From NCBI GenBank assembly GCA_964584305.1, contig CAZOZL010000002.1, positions 1 to 64,000 of the forward strand: 64,000 bases of DNA. The letters are read 5' to 3'. The notes under the pieces are model-generated. The model was given only the letters and a program-made list of their open reading frames with translations, searched no databases and was not told where the DNA came from. The position numbers and the translations under genes are program-made. Each line of letters starts with the position of its first letter. Positions within the stretch are counted from its first letter, which is position 1. The stretch comes from SB11 sp964584305. Lineage in GTDB: Bacteria > Bacteroidota > Bacteroidia > UBA8524. This document shows positions 26,056 through 34,520 of this stretch, piece after piece.

Positions 26056-26059
26056 TGCC

Positions 26060-27310
26060 ATCAGCACATACAATTATACCACCGATATTTTAATAGTTGG
26101 CGCAGGACCCGCAGGCGCTACTACTTCTCTCTTTTTAGCCAAAGAAGGCATAGAGCATATTATTATTGATAAAGCCACCTTCCCCCGTGATAAGATTTGT
26201 GGCGATGCACTTAGTGGCAAAGTAATAGAAGTTTTAAAAAAACTCGACCCATCATTAGTAAAAGAAATAGTAAACCAGCCCAATAACTATACACCCAGTT
26301 GGGGGGTGAAATTTGTTGCGCCCAACTATACCTCTCTCGATATTCCTTTTAAAAGCGATATAAGCAAAGAAAAACACGCCCCTGGTTTTATTGCCAAACG
26401 ATTAGACTTTGATAATTTTTTAGTAAATAAAATCAACCCGAAGTATGCTACTTTTTGGCAAAATACAGAGCTAAAAGAAATTACTTCTGCTGATGGTGGG
26501 TATATAGTCCATCTTAAAAAAGAAGGAAAAGAAATTACCGTTTTCACCCACCTGCTAATAGGTGCCGAAGGCGATAGGAGCATAGTAGGCAAACAATTGG
26601 GCAATATAAAAATGGAACCTAAGCACTATTGTGCAGGCATACGTGCCTACTATAAAGGTGTTGAGGGAATGCACCCGCAAAACTATATCGAGCTACATTT
26701 TTTAGATGAATTGCTACCGGGTTACTTTTGGATATTCCCGTTGCCCAATGGCGGTGCTAATATAGGTGCTGGTATTTTAAGCGAATCTGCCAGCAAAAAA
26801 AAGGTAAACTTGCGTGAGGGAATGTTGAGAATAATAAACGAGAACCCACAAATAGCCCCCCGCTTTGCTAATGCAAAGTTGGAAGGGAAAATACAAGGCT
26901 GGGGCTTACCTCTTGGCTCGAAAAAAAGAAAACTTAGTGGTGCTAACTTTTTGCTTACAGGTGATGCAGGTAGCCTTATAGACCCCTTTACTGGCGAAGG
27001 TATTGGCAATGCCATGATATGTGGGCGGTTTGCTGCGCAAACCGCCAAAAAAGCATTGGCAACAAAAAATTTTAGTGCAAATGCTTTAGCCGCTTACGAT
27101 ACTGATGTATATCGTTATTTGTGGAGTGAATTAAAACTAAGCCATACCTTGCAAAAACTATGTAAATACCCATGGCTTTTTAATTTTGTAGTAAACAAAG
27201 CATCAAAAAATAAAACCTTACAAGAAACAATATCATGTATGTTTGAAGATGTAGATATGCGTGCACAGTTTAAAAATCCGTTGTTCTATTTCAAAATTTT
27301 ATTTGGTTGA
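26060..27310 (+). CDS. FAD-dependent oxidoreductase, geranylgeranyl reductase-like; start codon not canonical
   Basis: This is a flavoprotein of the geranylgeranyl/digeranylgeranyl reductase type, probably saturating isoprenoid chains or a related substrate. The dinucleotide motif DILIVGAGPAGATTSLFLAKE is encoded from 26084, followed by KATFPRDKICGDALSGKV. Later it has GAEGDRS and the second FAD motif LLTGDAGSLIDPFTGEGIGNAM. Between the preceding stop (26024-26026) and 26306 the frame holds no ATG, GTG or TTG. A GTG at 26306 would delete the FAD domain. I therefore place the start at ATC 26060 by promoter position and family alignment; ATT 26087 is too late. A sequence error is the alternative. 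Confidence 0.72.
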   Translation: MSTYNYTTDILIVGAGPAGATTSLFLAKEGIEHIIIDKATFPRDKICGDALSGKVIEVLKKLDPSLVKEIVNQPNNYTPSWGVKFVAPNYTSLDIPFKSDISKEKHAPGFIAKRLDFDNFLVNKINPKYATFWQNTELKEITSADGGYIVHLKKEGKEITVFTHLLIGAEGDRSIVGKQLGNIKMEPKHYCAGIRAYYKGVEGMHPQNYIELHFLDELLPGYFWIFPLPNGGANIGAGILSESASKKKVNLREGMLRIINENPQIAPRFANAKLEGKIQGWGLPLGSKKRKLSGANFLLTGDAGSLIDPFTGEGIGNAMICGRFAAQTAKKALATKNFSANALAAYDTDVYRYLWSELKLSHTLQKLCKYPWLFNFVVNKASKNKTLQETISCMFEDVDMRAQFKNPLFYFKILFG

Positions 27311-27380
27311 TAGTAAAACATATGAATTATGATAACATTTTAATAATATTGAACGTCTAAAATCACAAAACCACCCTGCT

Positions 27381-29039
27381 GTGCTAAAACAATTATTCGC
27401 CATCACATTATTCTTACTTGTAATAAGTCCTGTACTTGCCCAAAACAAGGGGCAACTATCAGGCAATTTTCAAACTAATACCAGCTTTTATATTGAAGAT
27501 GAAAAATTAGGGCAACTCCCTCCTCAATACACCAAGCAACTATCAAGCAACGAAAGTTTTTTATTCTTAAATTATAAAGTAAAAGGGTTTAATTTCAACT
27601 TTCGTTATGATTTCTTTTCAAACACGCCTCTTTTAGCCCCTTTTGCCTCATATAGTAATAATGGCATAGGTTTTTGGAGTATAAGCAAAGATGTAGAAAA
27701 TCTTAATATAACGGTAGGTAGTTTTTACGACCAAATAGGTTCTGGTTTAATATTTCGTGCCTTTGAAGACCGCCTAATTGGTATTGACTACGCGGTGCAA
27801 GGCGTGCGCCTTAAATACCAAATAGGTAATGATTTTATGGTGAAAGCCTTTACGGGCAATCAAAAAGGATTTTTTGATCCTACCACCTTAGTCGATTCAC
27901 GTTTTCAGTTTTCTCCTCAATCTATTGCAGGTGTAAATATTGAAAAAGGATATAGATTTAATAAAAATTTTAACATAGATATAGGTGCAGGTGCAGTTAA
28001 TCGAACTTTGGATGATGCAACAATGAACCAGTTGGTCACTGAAATTAATAATGTACCCCTCGAAAATCGTTTTTTGCCCACGTACAATACCTATGCTTTT
28101 ACTGGTTACACATCATTAAATATTTTGCAAAAATTGAATTTTAATTTTGAGTATGCCCACAAAACCGCTGAAGCATTACGCAGCCCATTTACTACCGAAC
28201 TATTTAAAAGTGTAGGCAGGGTATATACTGCCAGTGCATCATATTCCGTAAAAGGTTTTGGCTTTAATGTCCAAGCCCGCAAAATTGATAATTTTCAATT
28301 CCGTAGTTCCCCCTATCACTTATTGCTAAATGGCATAGTTACATATTTACCCGCCCTTACCCGCCAAAACACGTATCGACTATTAGCACGTTACAACCCA
28401 TTTGCACAAGAGTTGGGCGAAGATGGCATACAAGCCGATTTTATTTGGACACCCAATAAAAAAACCTCTTTTACTGGCAATTTCTCTTATGTACAAAGTG
28501 ATGCCGTTGTACCAGGGAAAACAGTACAACTATTTAGGGAGTACTATATTGACATGGTTCATAAAGTTAATAAAAAATTGAAAATTGCGCTGGGTTTTCA
28601 AAATATCTTCTATAACCAAGCTATATACGAGCTAAACACAAAAGCGCCTGATGTTAAAACAATAACTCCTTTTGGGGAGATAAACTATAAAATCAGTCGT
28701 AAACGATCGCTTCGGTTCGAGTGGCAATACCTTCAAACTGATGGCGACCAAGGAAGTTTTGTAAACGCCGTTTTAGAGTATAATATAGCTCCTAATTTTT
28801 CGTTTGCAATTGGCGATATGGTAAACACCAACCCTGTGCGTACCCCCGAAACACCACAAGAAGTGATTTCAAAAGAACAAATACATTATTACACTTTTTT
28901 CGCATCGTACGTAAAAGGTACCACCCGTTTCACGGCTGAATATAAGAAACAGGTAGCGGGTGTAAACTGCACAGGCGGAGTATGTCGTATAGAACCTGCG
29001 TTTAACGGTGTTAGGATTGCCGTTACAACAACATTTTAA
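27381..29039 (+). CDS. DUF6029 family outer-membrane protein
   Basis: This is a 552-aa protein with a signal peptide (LFAITLFLLVISPVLA, cleaved before Q) and then many amphipathic beta strands ending in a C-terminal aromatic (TTTF). It therefore is probably a large outer-membrane barrel. Segments such as LSGNFQTNTSFYIEDEKLG, VGSFYDQIGSGLIFRAFEDR and GIDYAVQGVRLKYQ are what I associate with DUF6029. The start is GTG at 27381. A same-strand Omp28-like lipoprotein follows after 43 nt, a pair seen in other Bacteroidota. The function is unknown. Confidence 0.75.
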   Translation: MLKQLFAITLFLLVISPVLAQNKGQLSGNFQTNTSFYIEDEKLGQLPPQYTKQLSSNESFLFLNYKVKGFNFNFRYDFFSNTPLLAPFASYSNNGIGFWSISKDVENLNITVGSFYDQIGSGLIFRAFEDRLIGIDYAVQGVRLKYQIGNDFMVKAFTGNQKGFFDPTTLVDSRFQFSPQSIAGVNIEKGYRFNKNFNIDIGAGAVNRTLDDATMNQLVTEINNVPLENRFLPTYNTYAFTGYTSLNILQKLNFNFEYAHKTAEALRSPFTTELFKSVGRVYTASASYSVKGFGFNVQARKIDNFQFRSSPYHLLLNGIVTYLPALTRQNTYRLLARYNPFAQELGEDGIQADFIWTPNKKTSFTGNFSYVQSDAVVPGKTVQLFREYYIDMVHKVNKKLKIALGFQNIFYNQAIYELNTKAPDVKTITPFGEINYKISRKRSLRFEWQYLQTDGDQGSFVNAVLEYNIAPNFSFAIGDMVNTNPVRTPETPQEVISKEQIHYYTFFASYVKGTTRFTAEYKKQVAGVNCTGGVCRIEPAFNGVRIAVTTTF

Positions 29040-29068
29040 AAATTAACGTCTTACTTTTATACTTTTAA

Positions 29069-29076
29069 TATATTTG
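29069..29076 (+). promoter_or_regulatory. -7 promoter box before the Omp28-like gene
   Basis: TATATTTG matches the consensus exactly and ends 6 nt before the chosen ATG at 29083. The message would be nearly leaderless if this promoter is used instead of, or in addition to, read-through from the DUF6029 gene. Confidence 0.5.
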
Positions 29077-29082
29077 CTACAC

Positions 29083-29955
29083 ATGAAGTTATCATACAAA
29101 TTTTTATTGCCCCTATTTTCTTTAGTTTTAGTTTTTACAGCTTGTAAAGAGGATAACCCTGGTATTATATTAACAGCACCATCTGTAAGTTTTACAGATT
29201 CTACCTACTTGGCAGCACAGTCTGAAACACCGCAAGCCAAATCGGTGTTGGTGGAGGATTTTACAGGCGTACGTTGTAGTAACTGCCCTAAAGGGCATAG
29301 AGTTGTTGAGGCTCTAAGAAAAAAATTTCCTGGCAAGGTAAGCGCACTAGGCATACACGGTACAGAGTACCAAGGTTTCACCACCCCTTTTAATGGTGAA
29401 GAAGATTTTAGAGTACCTTATGGTACACAAATATTGGATATAGTGGGGCGTCCAGCAGGTTTACCTTACGGTGCTATTGATAGGGTTTTAAGGTCGTCAA
29501 CGGCGGGAAACTGGGAAACATTAGTTACCCAGCGCATGGCAGAACCTACCCCAGTAAACCTGTATATGGAACATGAGTATGATGAGGTTTCAAGAGAGTT
29601 AAAAGTAAAGGTAAAAGCCGTATTTACAGATAGTTTAGGAACTACTCCATTTTTTAGTATTGCCATTGCCGAAAGTGGAATAATTAGCCCACAAAAAGAC
29701 CAAGCATTAGCAAACGACCCTGTGAAAAAAGGAACAGAGCCCCTATATCACCACGACCATGTGCTGCGAACTATGCCCTCATTTAAACAAAAATTGTTAC
29801 CAGATAGTATTGCTTTGCCTGAAAAAAATAGAGTGGTTGAGAAATCATTTAGTCTTATTTTAGATAGTAAATGGAAGGCAGAAAATTGTGAAATAGTTTT
29901 CTTTGTTCACCGTACCACAGAAATTTTGCACGTTATTGAAGTTAAAGTAAAATAA
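29083..29955 (+). CDS. Omp28-related lipoprotein with thioredoxin-like fold
   Basis: This is a 290-aa lipoprotein. From ATG at 29083 the signal peptide ends in lipobox FTAC (Cys21). The mature protein has VLVEDFTGVRCSNCPKGHRV, a thioredoxin-like start with a CxxC pair, then GIHGTEYQ and PYGTQILDIVGRPAGLPYGAIDR with a cis-Pro-like segment, and a C-terminal beta domain. This matches the Omp28 family of Porphyromonas and relatives, which are outer-membrane lipoproteins of uncertain role. A TTG start three codons upstream is less likely. It is linked to the DUF6029 gene. Confidence 0.82.
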   Translation: MKLSYKFLLPLFSLVLVFTACKEDNPGIILTAPSVSFTDSTYLAAQSETPQAKSVLVEDFTGVRCSNCPKGHRVVEALRKKFPGKVSALGIHGTEYQGFTTPFNGEEDFRVPYGTQILDIVGRPAGLPYGAIDRVLRSSTAGNWETLVTQRMAEPTPVNLYMEHEYDEVSRELKVKVKAVFTDSLGTTPFFSIAIAESGIISPQKDQALANDPVKKGTEPLYHHDHVLRTMPSFKQKLLPDSIALPEKNRVVEKSFSLILDSKWKAENCEIVFFVHRTTEILHVIEVKVK

Positions 29956-30033
29956 TTAGAGAAAACAGCGTTAAACACCATTAAGGAACTACTTTAAACA
30001 TTTCATTTTGTTCCCCTTTATATCCTGTTTGCC

Positions 30034-30041
30034 TACATTTG
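30034..30041 (+). promoter_or_regulatory. -7 promoter box before xerD
   Basis: TACATTTG is an exact -7 match ending 6 nt before the xerD ATG. A TTTG at 30007-30010 lies 23 nt upstream, slightly too far for an ideal -33 element. Confidence 0.5.
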
Positions 30042-30047
30042 TAACTA

Positions 30048-30968
30048 ATGTGGCAAAGCGATATAAAAGGTTTTAAACAGCATTTACAGTTAGAGAAATC
30101 ACTGTCGCCCAACTCCGTTGCCGCCTACCAGCATGATATTGAAAAACTACTTCACTATTTTGAGTTAAATAAATTATCGCCCACTCCTGCTAAAGTTACT
30201 GCAAACCACCTCAAAGGTTTCCTAAAATGGATTTCAGAATTGGGAATGACGGCAAACTCGCAAGCTCGGATAATATCGGGTATCCGTGCTTTTTATAAAT
30301 ACCTTTTATTAGAAGATATAGTAAATAATGACCCCACCGAGCTAATTGAAATGCCCAGACTGGGTAGAAAATTGCCCGTAGTACTTAGTGTACACGAAAT
30401 TGACAAAATGCTTGATGTTATTGATTTAAGCACACCCGAAGGGCATAGAAACAAAGCCATTATTGAAACACTATACAGTTGCGGGCTGCGGGTTACTGAA
30501 TTAGTTGAACTAAAAATTAGTAACCTATTTTTTGATGATGAATTTGTGAAAGTGGTGGGCAAGGGCAATAAAGAACGCTTAGTACCCATTGGTAGTAATG
30601 CCATAAAAAGTATAGTGCTTTACCTTAATCATCACCGTAAACTAATAACAGCTAAAACGGGTGAAGATGATATAGTATTTCTTAACCGACGTGGGAAACG
30701 ACTATCACGGGTGATGGTTTTTTTAATCATAAAAAAACTGGCGGCTATTGTAGGTATAAAAAAGAAAATAAGCCCGCATACCTTTCGGCACTCGTTTGCC
30801 ACCAGTTTAGTAGAAGGGGGTGCAGATTTGCGTGCTGTGCAGCAAATGCTGGGGCATGAAAGCATTACCACTACCGAAATTTATACCCACCTCGACCGTG
30901 AGTACCTAAAATCTGTAATTGCATTGTATCACCCGCGTAGCGTTGCACAGCAATCACGCAAAAAGTAA
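30048..30968 (+). CDS. xerD: Site-specific tyrosine recombinase XerD
   Basis: This is a 306-aa recombinase that, with XerC, resolves chromosome dimers at dif during FtsK-assisted segregation. The N-terminal SAM-like domain (1-95) has LEKSLSPNSVAAYQHDI. The catalytic set is complete: Arg148 (CGLRVTEL), Lys172 (VGKGNKER), His244 and Arg247 (HTFRHSFA), His270 (LGHESITTTE) and the nucleophile Tyr279 (IYTH). Strong similarity in ADLRAVQQMLGHESITTTEIYTH supports XerD rather than XerC or an integrase. It is a lone gene. The XerC partner is at 61727 in this window, and no dif site was identified. Confidence 0.93.
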   Translation: MWQSDIKGFKQHLQLEKSLSPNSVAAYQHDIEKLLHYFELNKLSPTPAKVTANHLKGFLKWISELGMTANSQARIISGIRAFYKYLLLEDIVNNDPTELIEMPRLGRKLPVVLSVHEIDKMLDVIDLSTPEGHRNKAIIETLYSCGLRVTELVELKISNLFFDDEFVKVVGKGNKERLVPIGSNAIKSIVLYLNHHRKLITAKTGEDDIVFLNRRGKRLSRVMVFLIIKKLAAIVGIKKKISPHTFRHSFATSLVEGGADLRAVQQMLGHESITTTEIYTHLDREYLKSVIALYHPRSVAQQSRKK

Positions 30969-31191
30969 TGCCTTTACTTCTCAGGTTCACCCAACTTATG
31001 CCAACTGGCTTACGTATATACTATTATACGCACTATGGGTAGTTATAAAAATAATACTGATTTTTATAACAAGGCTTGATATTACCAAATAAGATATGAA
31101 AATTAGATGGGTATAATATAGAAATAGCAAGGCTTTTACTAAAACAACAGCTGGCTATTTAAATAATTTTTTGGCATACAAAAAGCCCTTA

Positions 31192-31761
31192 ATGCTTATA
31201 ACAGAAGACTTATTAAAGCGATGTATAAACAATGAGAGAAAGGCTCAACAAGAGCTTTATAAGGCTTGCTATTCCTTTATTATAGGTATTTGTTATAGGT
31301 ATTATAAATCGAAAGATGATGTTTTAATAGCCCACAACGAAAGTTTTTTAAAAGTAATAACAAACTTAAAAAGCTTCAAAGGCGAAGCCCCCTTTGAAGT
31401 ATGGGTGCGAAAGATAACTATTAATACAGTTATTGATACTTTTAGAAAAACTAAAAAACTGCGAGAAACCATACACTATACCGATATGGCTTCGCCAGAT
31501 TTTATAGAATGCCCTACCGAGGGGAACGAAGCAGAATGGATACTTGAAGCAGAAGACATATATAAGCTAATTCACTTGCTACCGCCCATGTGCAAACGAG
31601 TGTTTAACCTATATGTAGTAGATGGCTATCCGCATAAAGAAGTTGCAGATATGTTAGGCATATCTGAAGGGACATCAAAATCACAACTTTTTGATGCACG
31701 AAAAAAATTACAACGGATGATTAAAGATTACCATACACCTAAAGTGGCAAGAAATGAATAG
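31192..31761 (+). CDS. ECF-family RNA polymerase sigma factor (module B)
   Basis: This is a 189-aa sigma factor from ATG at 31192; a TTG at 31171 would add seven unmatched residues. Region 2 reads IGICYRYYKSKDDVLIAHNESFLKVI and FEVWVRKITINTVIDTFRKTKK. Region 4 reads LPPMCKRVFNLYVVDGYPHKEVADMLGISEGTSKSQLFDARKKLQ. It is a close relative of the factor at 12620 (GYxHK, MLGISEGTSKSQL in both). Its stop overlaps the next gene by 8 bp, as in module A. The upstream gap 30969-31191 holds a CGTATA/TATACG dyad at 31013-31030 and a repeated CAAGGCTT, but no clear promoter. Confidence 0.92.
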   Translation: MLITEDLLKRCINNERKAQQELYKACYSFIIGICYRYYKSKDDVLIAHNESFLKVITNLKSFKGEAPFEVWVRKITINTVIDTFRKTKKLRETIHYTDMASPDFIECPTEGNEAEWILEAEDIYKLIHLLPPMCKRVFNLYVVDGYPHKEVADMLGISEGTSKSQLFDARKKLQRMIKDYHTPKVARNE

Positions 31762-33139
31762 GTTAAGTAAAAACGAAGAAAAAATAAAACAAACCCTTAA
31801 CTCGCAAAAGTTTGAGTATAACCCTGCCCACTGGAAAGCGGTAGAAAAAACACTCAATGCTAAAGGTGGAATTATGGGCTTAAAATTTAATGCTATATGG
31901 CTAACACTGCCCATATTGGTAGTGTTTGCAGGTATTATTAGATGGGCTGCCCCCGAAACATCAAGTTTAGCAGAAAATAAAGCAAATAATGTAGCCCCAT
32001 TAATTACTGAAAAGAGCAATACCACTAATAGTGATATACCTACCTTACAAAGTACCCGCCCCACTATTTCGGCTTTGCCACAAGCTGAAAGTAAAAAGGC
32101 TACCCGCCCCTACCCTACTAAAAATGAAGCAAAAACTAAACATACTAAACATATAACTGCCAAAAAAGGGGGCTCTACTTCTATAAATAATGTACCGTTA
32201 AAAAAAGAAAATAGTACGCCTATTGATATTGAAAAACCTGAAAAACAACTTGATAATTTACCCCCCAATACTACCCTCACCACAAGCAATAATGAAGTAG
32301 CACCTACAAATAGTACTACTGCACCTACAAAAGAGAGTACTAACATACCTAAAACTACTACTGATGCTAAAGAAAAAGAGCTTGTTGTTAATATCCCTAA
32401 AAAAGATAAAGAAGAATTAACACCCGAAAACAAAAACACAGCCCCCAGTAACCCACCAGTAGCAAAAAAGGACGGTGATAAGAAAGAGAAACAAGAACAC
32501 TCTAAAACTCCAAAACAGATTTTAATAAAAAATACCCTTGCAGTAGTAGCTGGAACTAATTATAGTAAATTACTTGAAACCAGTGGTAATAATTACATTA
32601 ACACTCCCCACTTTGGCTTGCAATACCAATACCAGCTTAACCCAAAATGGCAGTTTAATACTGGCTTGGGATATAGCTATGTTAATGCCAGCGGGCTTGA
32701 AAAAAAATACACTACCCAGCAATACGCATTTGGCTTAACTACAGAGAGTACCACTATAAATACCAAAAGACTACACTATATAGAACTGCCTGTTGTGGTA
32801 AGGTATGCAGCTTTTAACAATTTTAGCTTTGTAGGCGGAACAAATATTACCTATTTGCTAAATACTAACAGTACGGTAAATACAAGCACTGTTACTACAC
32901 TTGGCGGTAAACAAACGCCCACACAATCAAATGAGAATCAGTACAAAAAAGGCATTAATCAGTGGGATGTGCAACTACAGTTTGGGTTGGAATACAAATT
33001 AAACAATAACTTGCACATGGGCTTGTTGGCAAATACTGGCTTGCTTGATGTGAGTAGAAACAACTATTATAATACCACAGTTTTTAACCTTAACAGCCGT
33101 TTACAATTATATATTAAATATGATTTTATCAGGTTCTAA
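31754..33139 (+). CDS. Envelope-spanning anti-sigma-like protein with outer-membrane barrel (module B)
   Basis: This 461-aa protein has the same plan as the module A protein but little sequence identity. Residues 1-46 are a charged cytoplasmic head (EYNPAHWKAVEKTLNAK, with the same Trp-centred motif). Residues about 47-65 are one membrane helix (NAIWLTLPILVVFAGIIRW). Residues 66-255 are a Thr/Lys/Pro/Asn-rich linker. Residues 256-461 are a beta-barrel (FGLQYQYQLNPKWQFNTGLGYSYV ... FNLNSRLQLYIKYDFIRF). It starts with ATG at 31754 inside the sigma gene (ATGaaTAG). It is probably an anti-sigma factor anchored in the inner membrane and tethered to an outer-membrane sensor. Confidence 0.75.
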   Translation: MNRLSKNEEKIKQTLNSQKFEYNPAHWKAVEKTLNAKGGIMGLKFNAIWLTLPILVVFAGIIRWAAPETSSLAENKANNVAPLITEKSNTTNSDIPTLQSTRPTISALPQAESKKATRPYPTKNEAKTKHTKHITAKKGGSTSINNVPLKKENSTPIDIEKPEKQLDNLPPNTTLTTSNNEVAPTNSTTAPTKESTNIPKTTTDAKEKELVVNIPKKDKEELTPENKNTAPSNPPVAKKDGDKKEKQEHSKTPKQILIKNTLAVVAGTNYSKLLETSGNNYINTPHFGLQYQYQLNPKWQFNTGLGYSYVNASGLEKKYTTQQYAFGLTTESTTINTKRLHYIELPVVVRYAAFNNFSFVGGTNITYLLNTNSTVNTSTVTTLGGKQTPTQSNENQYKKGINQWDVQLQFGLEYKLNNNLHMGLLANTGLLDVSRNNYYNTTVFNLNSRLQLYIKYDFIRF

Positions 33140-34268
33140 AATACACACTATATTGGCTGTTATAGCCGCCATCGGGTTATTGGGACTTAGCAACTGCAAG
33201 CCCCCCGACGAGCCACTTACCATTACTGAAGAGCCTGTTTTTGCGCTTAAAGGTACAATTGACGGTGTGCCACTGCAAATGATAGCAGGGGTAAATGGCT
33301 ATTATATGTTTACTGAATATAACAGGTTACCCCAAGACTCTATATACCGTTTTTCTGGAAGATTAAGTAAAGATGGGTGTACCAACTGCGAAGCCATTGA
33401 AGTAATTATAGGTGATGCAGACAAATCTACGGGTATTGCCTTAGCAAATATGAATAAGGCACTTGGTACTACTATTAAACTTGAAGACCCATCACAAATA
33501 GCGAGCAAACAATATAGTGTACGCCTTATTGCTGAAGATAGCGGTTTTATTTCGCCTACCTATTTGTGGACATTTGGAAATACGCAAGACACATCTACGG
33601 TAGCCAACCCAGTCGTTACTTTTACTAATTCTTTTTCCAAAAACATTTGTCTTACTATAAGTGATGCCGGTTGCAGCAATACCATATGCAATATGCTTTT
33701 TCCGTTTGAAGTTGATAAAGGCGATAGTATTCCGTTAGGTTTTGGCTATATAATATCAAATGTAGTAGGAAACGTTGTTGATTTTAACAATACATCGGTA
33801 GGCGTTTCATATGAGTGGGATTTTGGTGATGGTTCTGTCTCTTCCGCCCATAGTCCAAGACATCAATATGCTTCACCAGGTACTTATAGGGTATGCCTTA
33901 GAGTAAGAACAGCAAACCGTACACATATATATTGTAAAAATGTTGTAGTAAACGACCCTACATTTCGTTGTTTAGCCAATATGACTTATGGTACACCTTC
34001 GGTAACTATTACCCACGAATCTTTTATATCAAAGGCTATTATACGCTATACCGCCAAAAATGGTGATGTGTATGAAAGTAATCAGAATGCACAACCTTCA
34101 ACCTCTTTTTTTACCATAGCATCGCACAAAAGCTACCTACCTAATGAAAAGGGAGAAAAAACCCAACAGGTAACTATACGTTTTAGGTGCAGAGTATTTA
34201 ATACAAGAGGTAACGATTTTAAAGATTTAGAAATAACCAATGGCGTAATAGCTGTGGCTCACCCTTAA
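33120..34268 (+). CDS. PKD-domain lipoprotein (third gene of module B)
   Basis: This is a 382-aa exported lipoprotein whose signal peptide ends at lipobox LSNC (Cys26). It has two PKD-like beta domains: a degenerate one (YLWTFGNTQDTSTVANPVVTF) and a clear one (YEWDFGDGSVSSAHSPRHQYASPGTYRVCLRVRT). A C-terminal beta region of about 100 residues follows. It starts at ATG 33120 and overlaps the barrel gene by 20 bp, so it is part of the operon. PKD domains usually mediate extracellular protein or glycan contacts, which suggests that it sits on the outer membrane near the barrel. No T9SS tail is present. Confidence 0.8.
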   Translation: MILSGSKIHTILAVIAAIGLLGLSNCKPPDEPLTITEEPVFALKGTIDGVPLQMIAGVNGYYMFTEYNRLPQDSIYRFSGRLSKDGCTNCEAIEVIIGDADKSTGIALANMNKALGTTIKLEDPSQIASKQYSVRLIAEDSGFISPTYLWTFGNTQDTSTVANPVVTFTNSFSKNICLTISDAGCSNTICNMLFPFEVDKGDSIPLGFGYIISNVVGNVVDFNNTSVGVSYEWDFGDGSVSSAHSPRHQYASPGTYRVCLRVRTANRTHIYCKNVVVNDPTFRCLANMTYGTPSVTITHESFISKAIIRYTAKNGDVYESNQNAQPSTSFFTIASHKSYLPNEKGEKTQQVTIRFRCRVFNTRGNDFKDLEITNGVIAVAHP

Positions 34269-34313
34269 AATTAACGGGCGTTTGATATAATTTTCCTTTT
34301 AAACTATTGAGTT

Positions 34314-34342
34314 ATTTATCAAACTTTAAAAGTTTGATAAAT
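34314..34342. terminator. 13-bp hairpin between convergent genes
   Basis: A perfect 13-bp inverted repeat ATTTATCAAACTT / AAGTTTGATAAAT with a TAA loop lies 45 nt after the module B operon. No U-tract follows on the plus strand, so a terminator role is plausible but not proven. The remaining part of 34269-34520 shows no gene. Confidence 0.45.
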
Positions 34343-34520
34343 AGATAGATTCCCTCATTACCTCACCCAATTTTATGGGAAGGTCAAGCTACCACAAAAT
34401 CCCTCTCCAATACTATAAGTTAGCGTGTTGTTCTATTAGGGTGTTTGGGTAATAAAAACACTGATATTTAGTTTTTCAAAATTACATTATAATGCGCTAC
34501 GGGTAGTTTACAAATACTTT

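Noticed and set aside
26306..27310. Flavoprotein starting at GTG 26306
   Set aside because: This would remove the FAD-binding GAGPAG motif and about 80 conserved residues encoded in the same frame just upstream.
30048..30968. Phage or integrative-element integrase
   Set aside because: The protein matches XerD in full length and the flanks show no att sites, tRNA target or phage genes.
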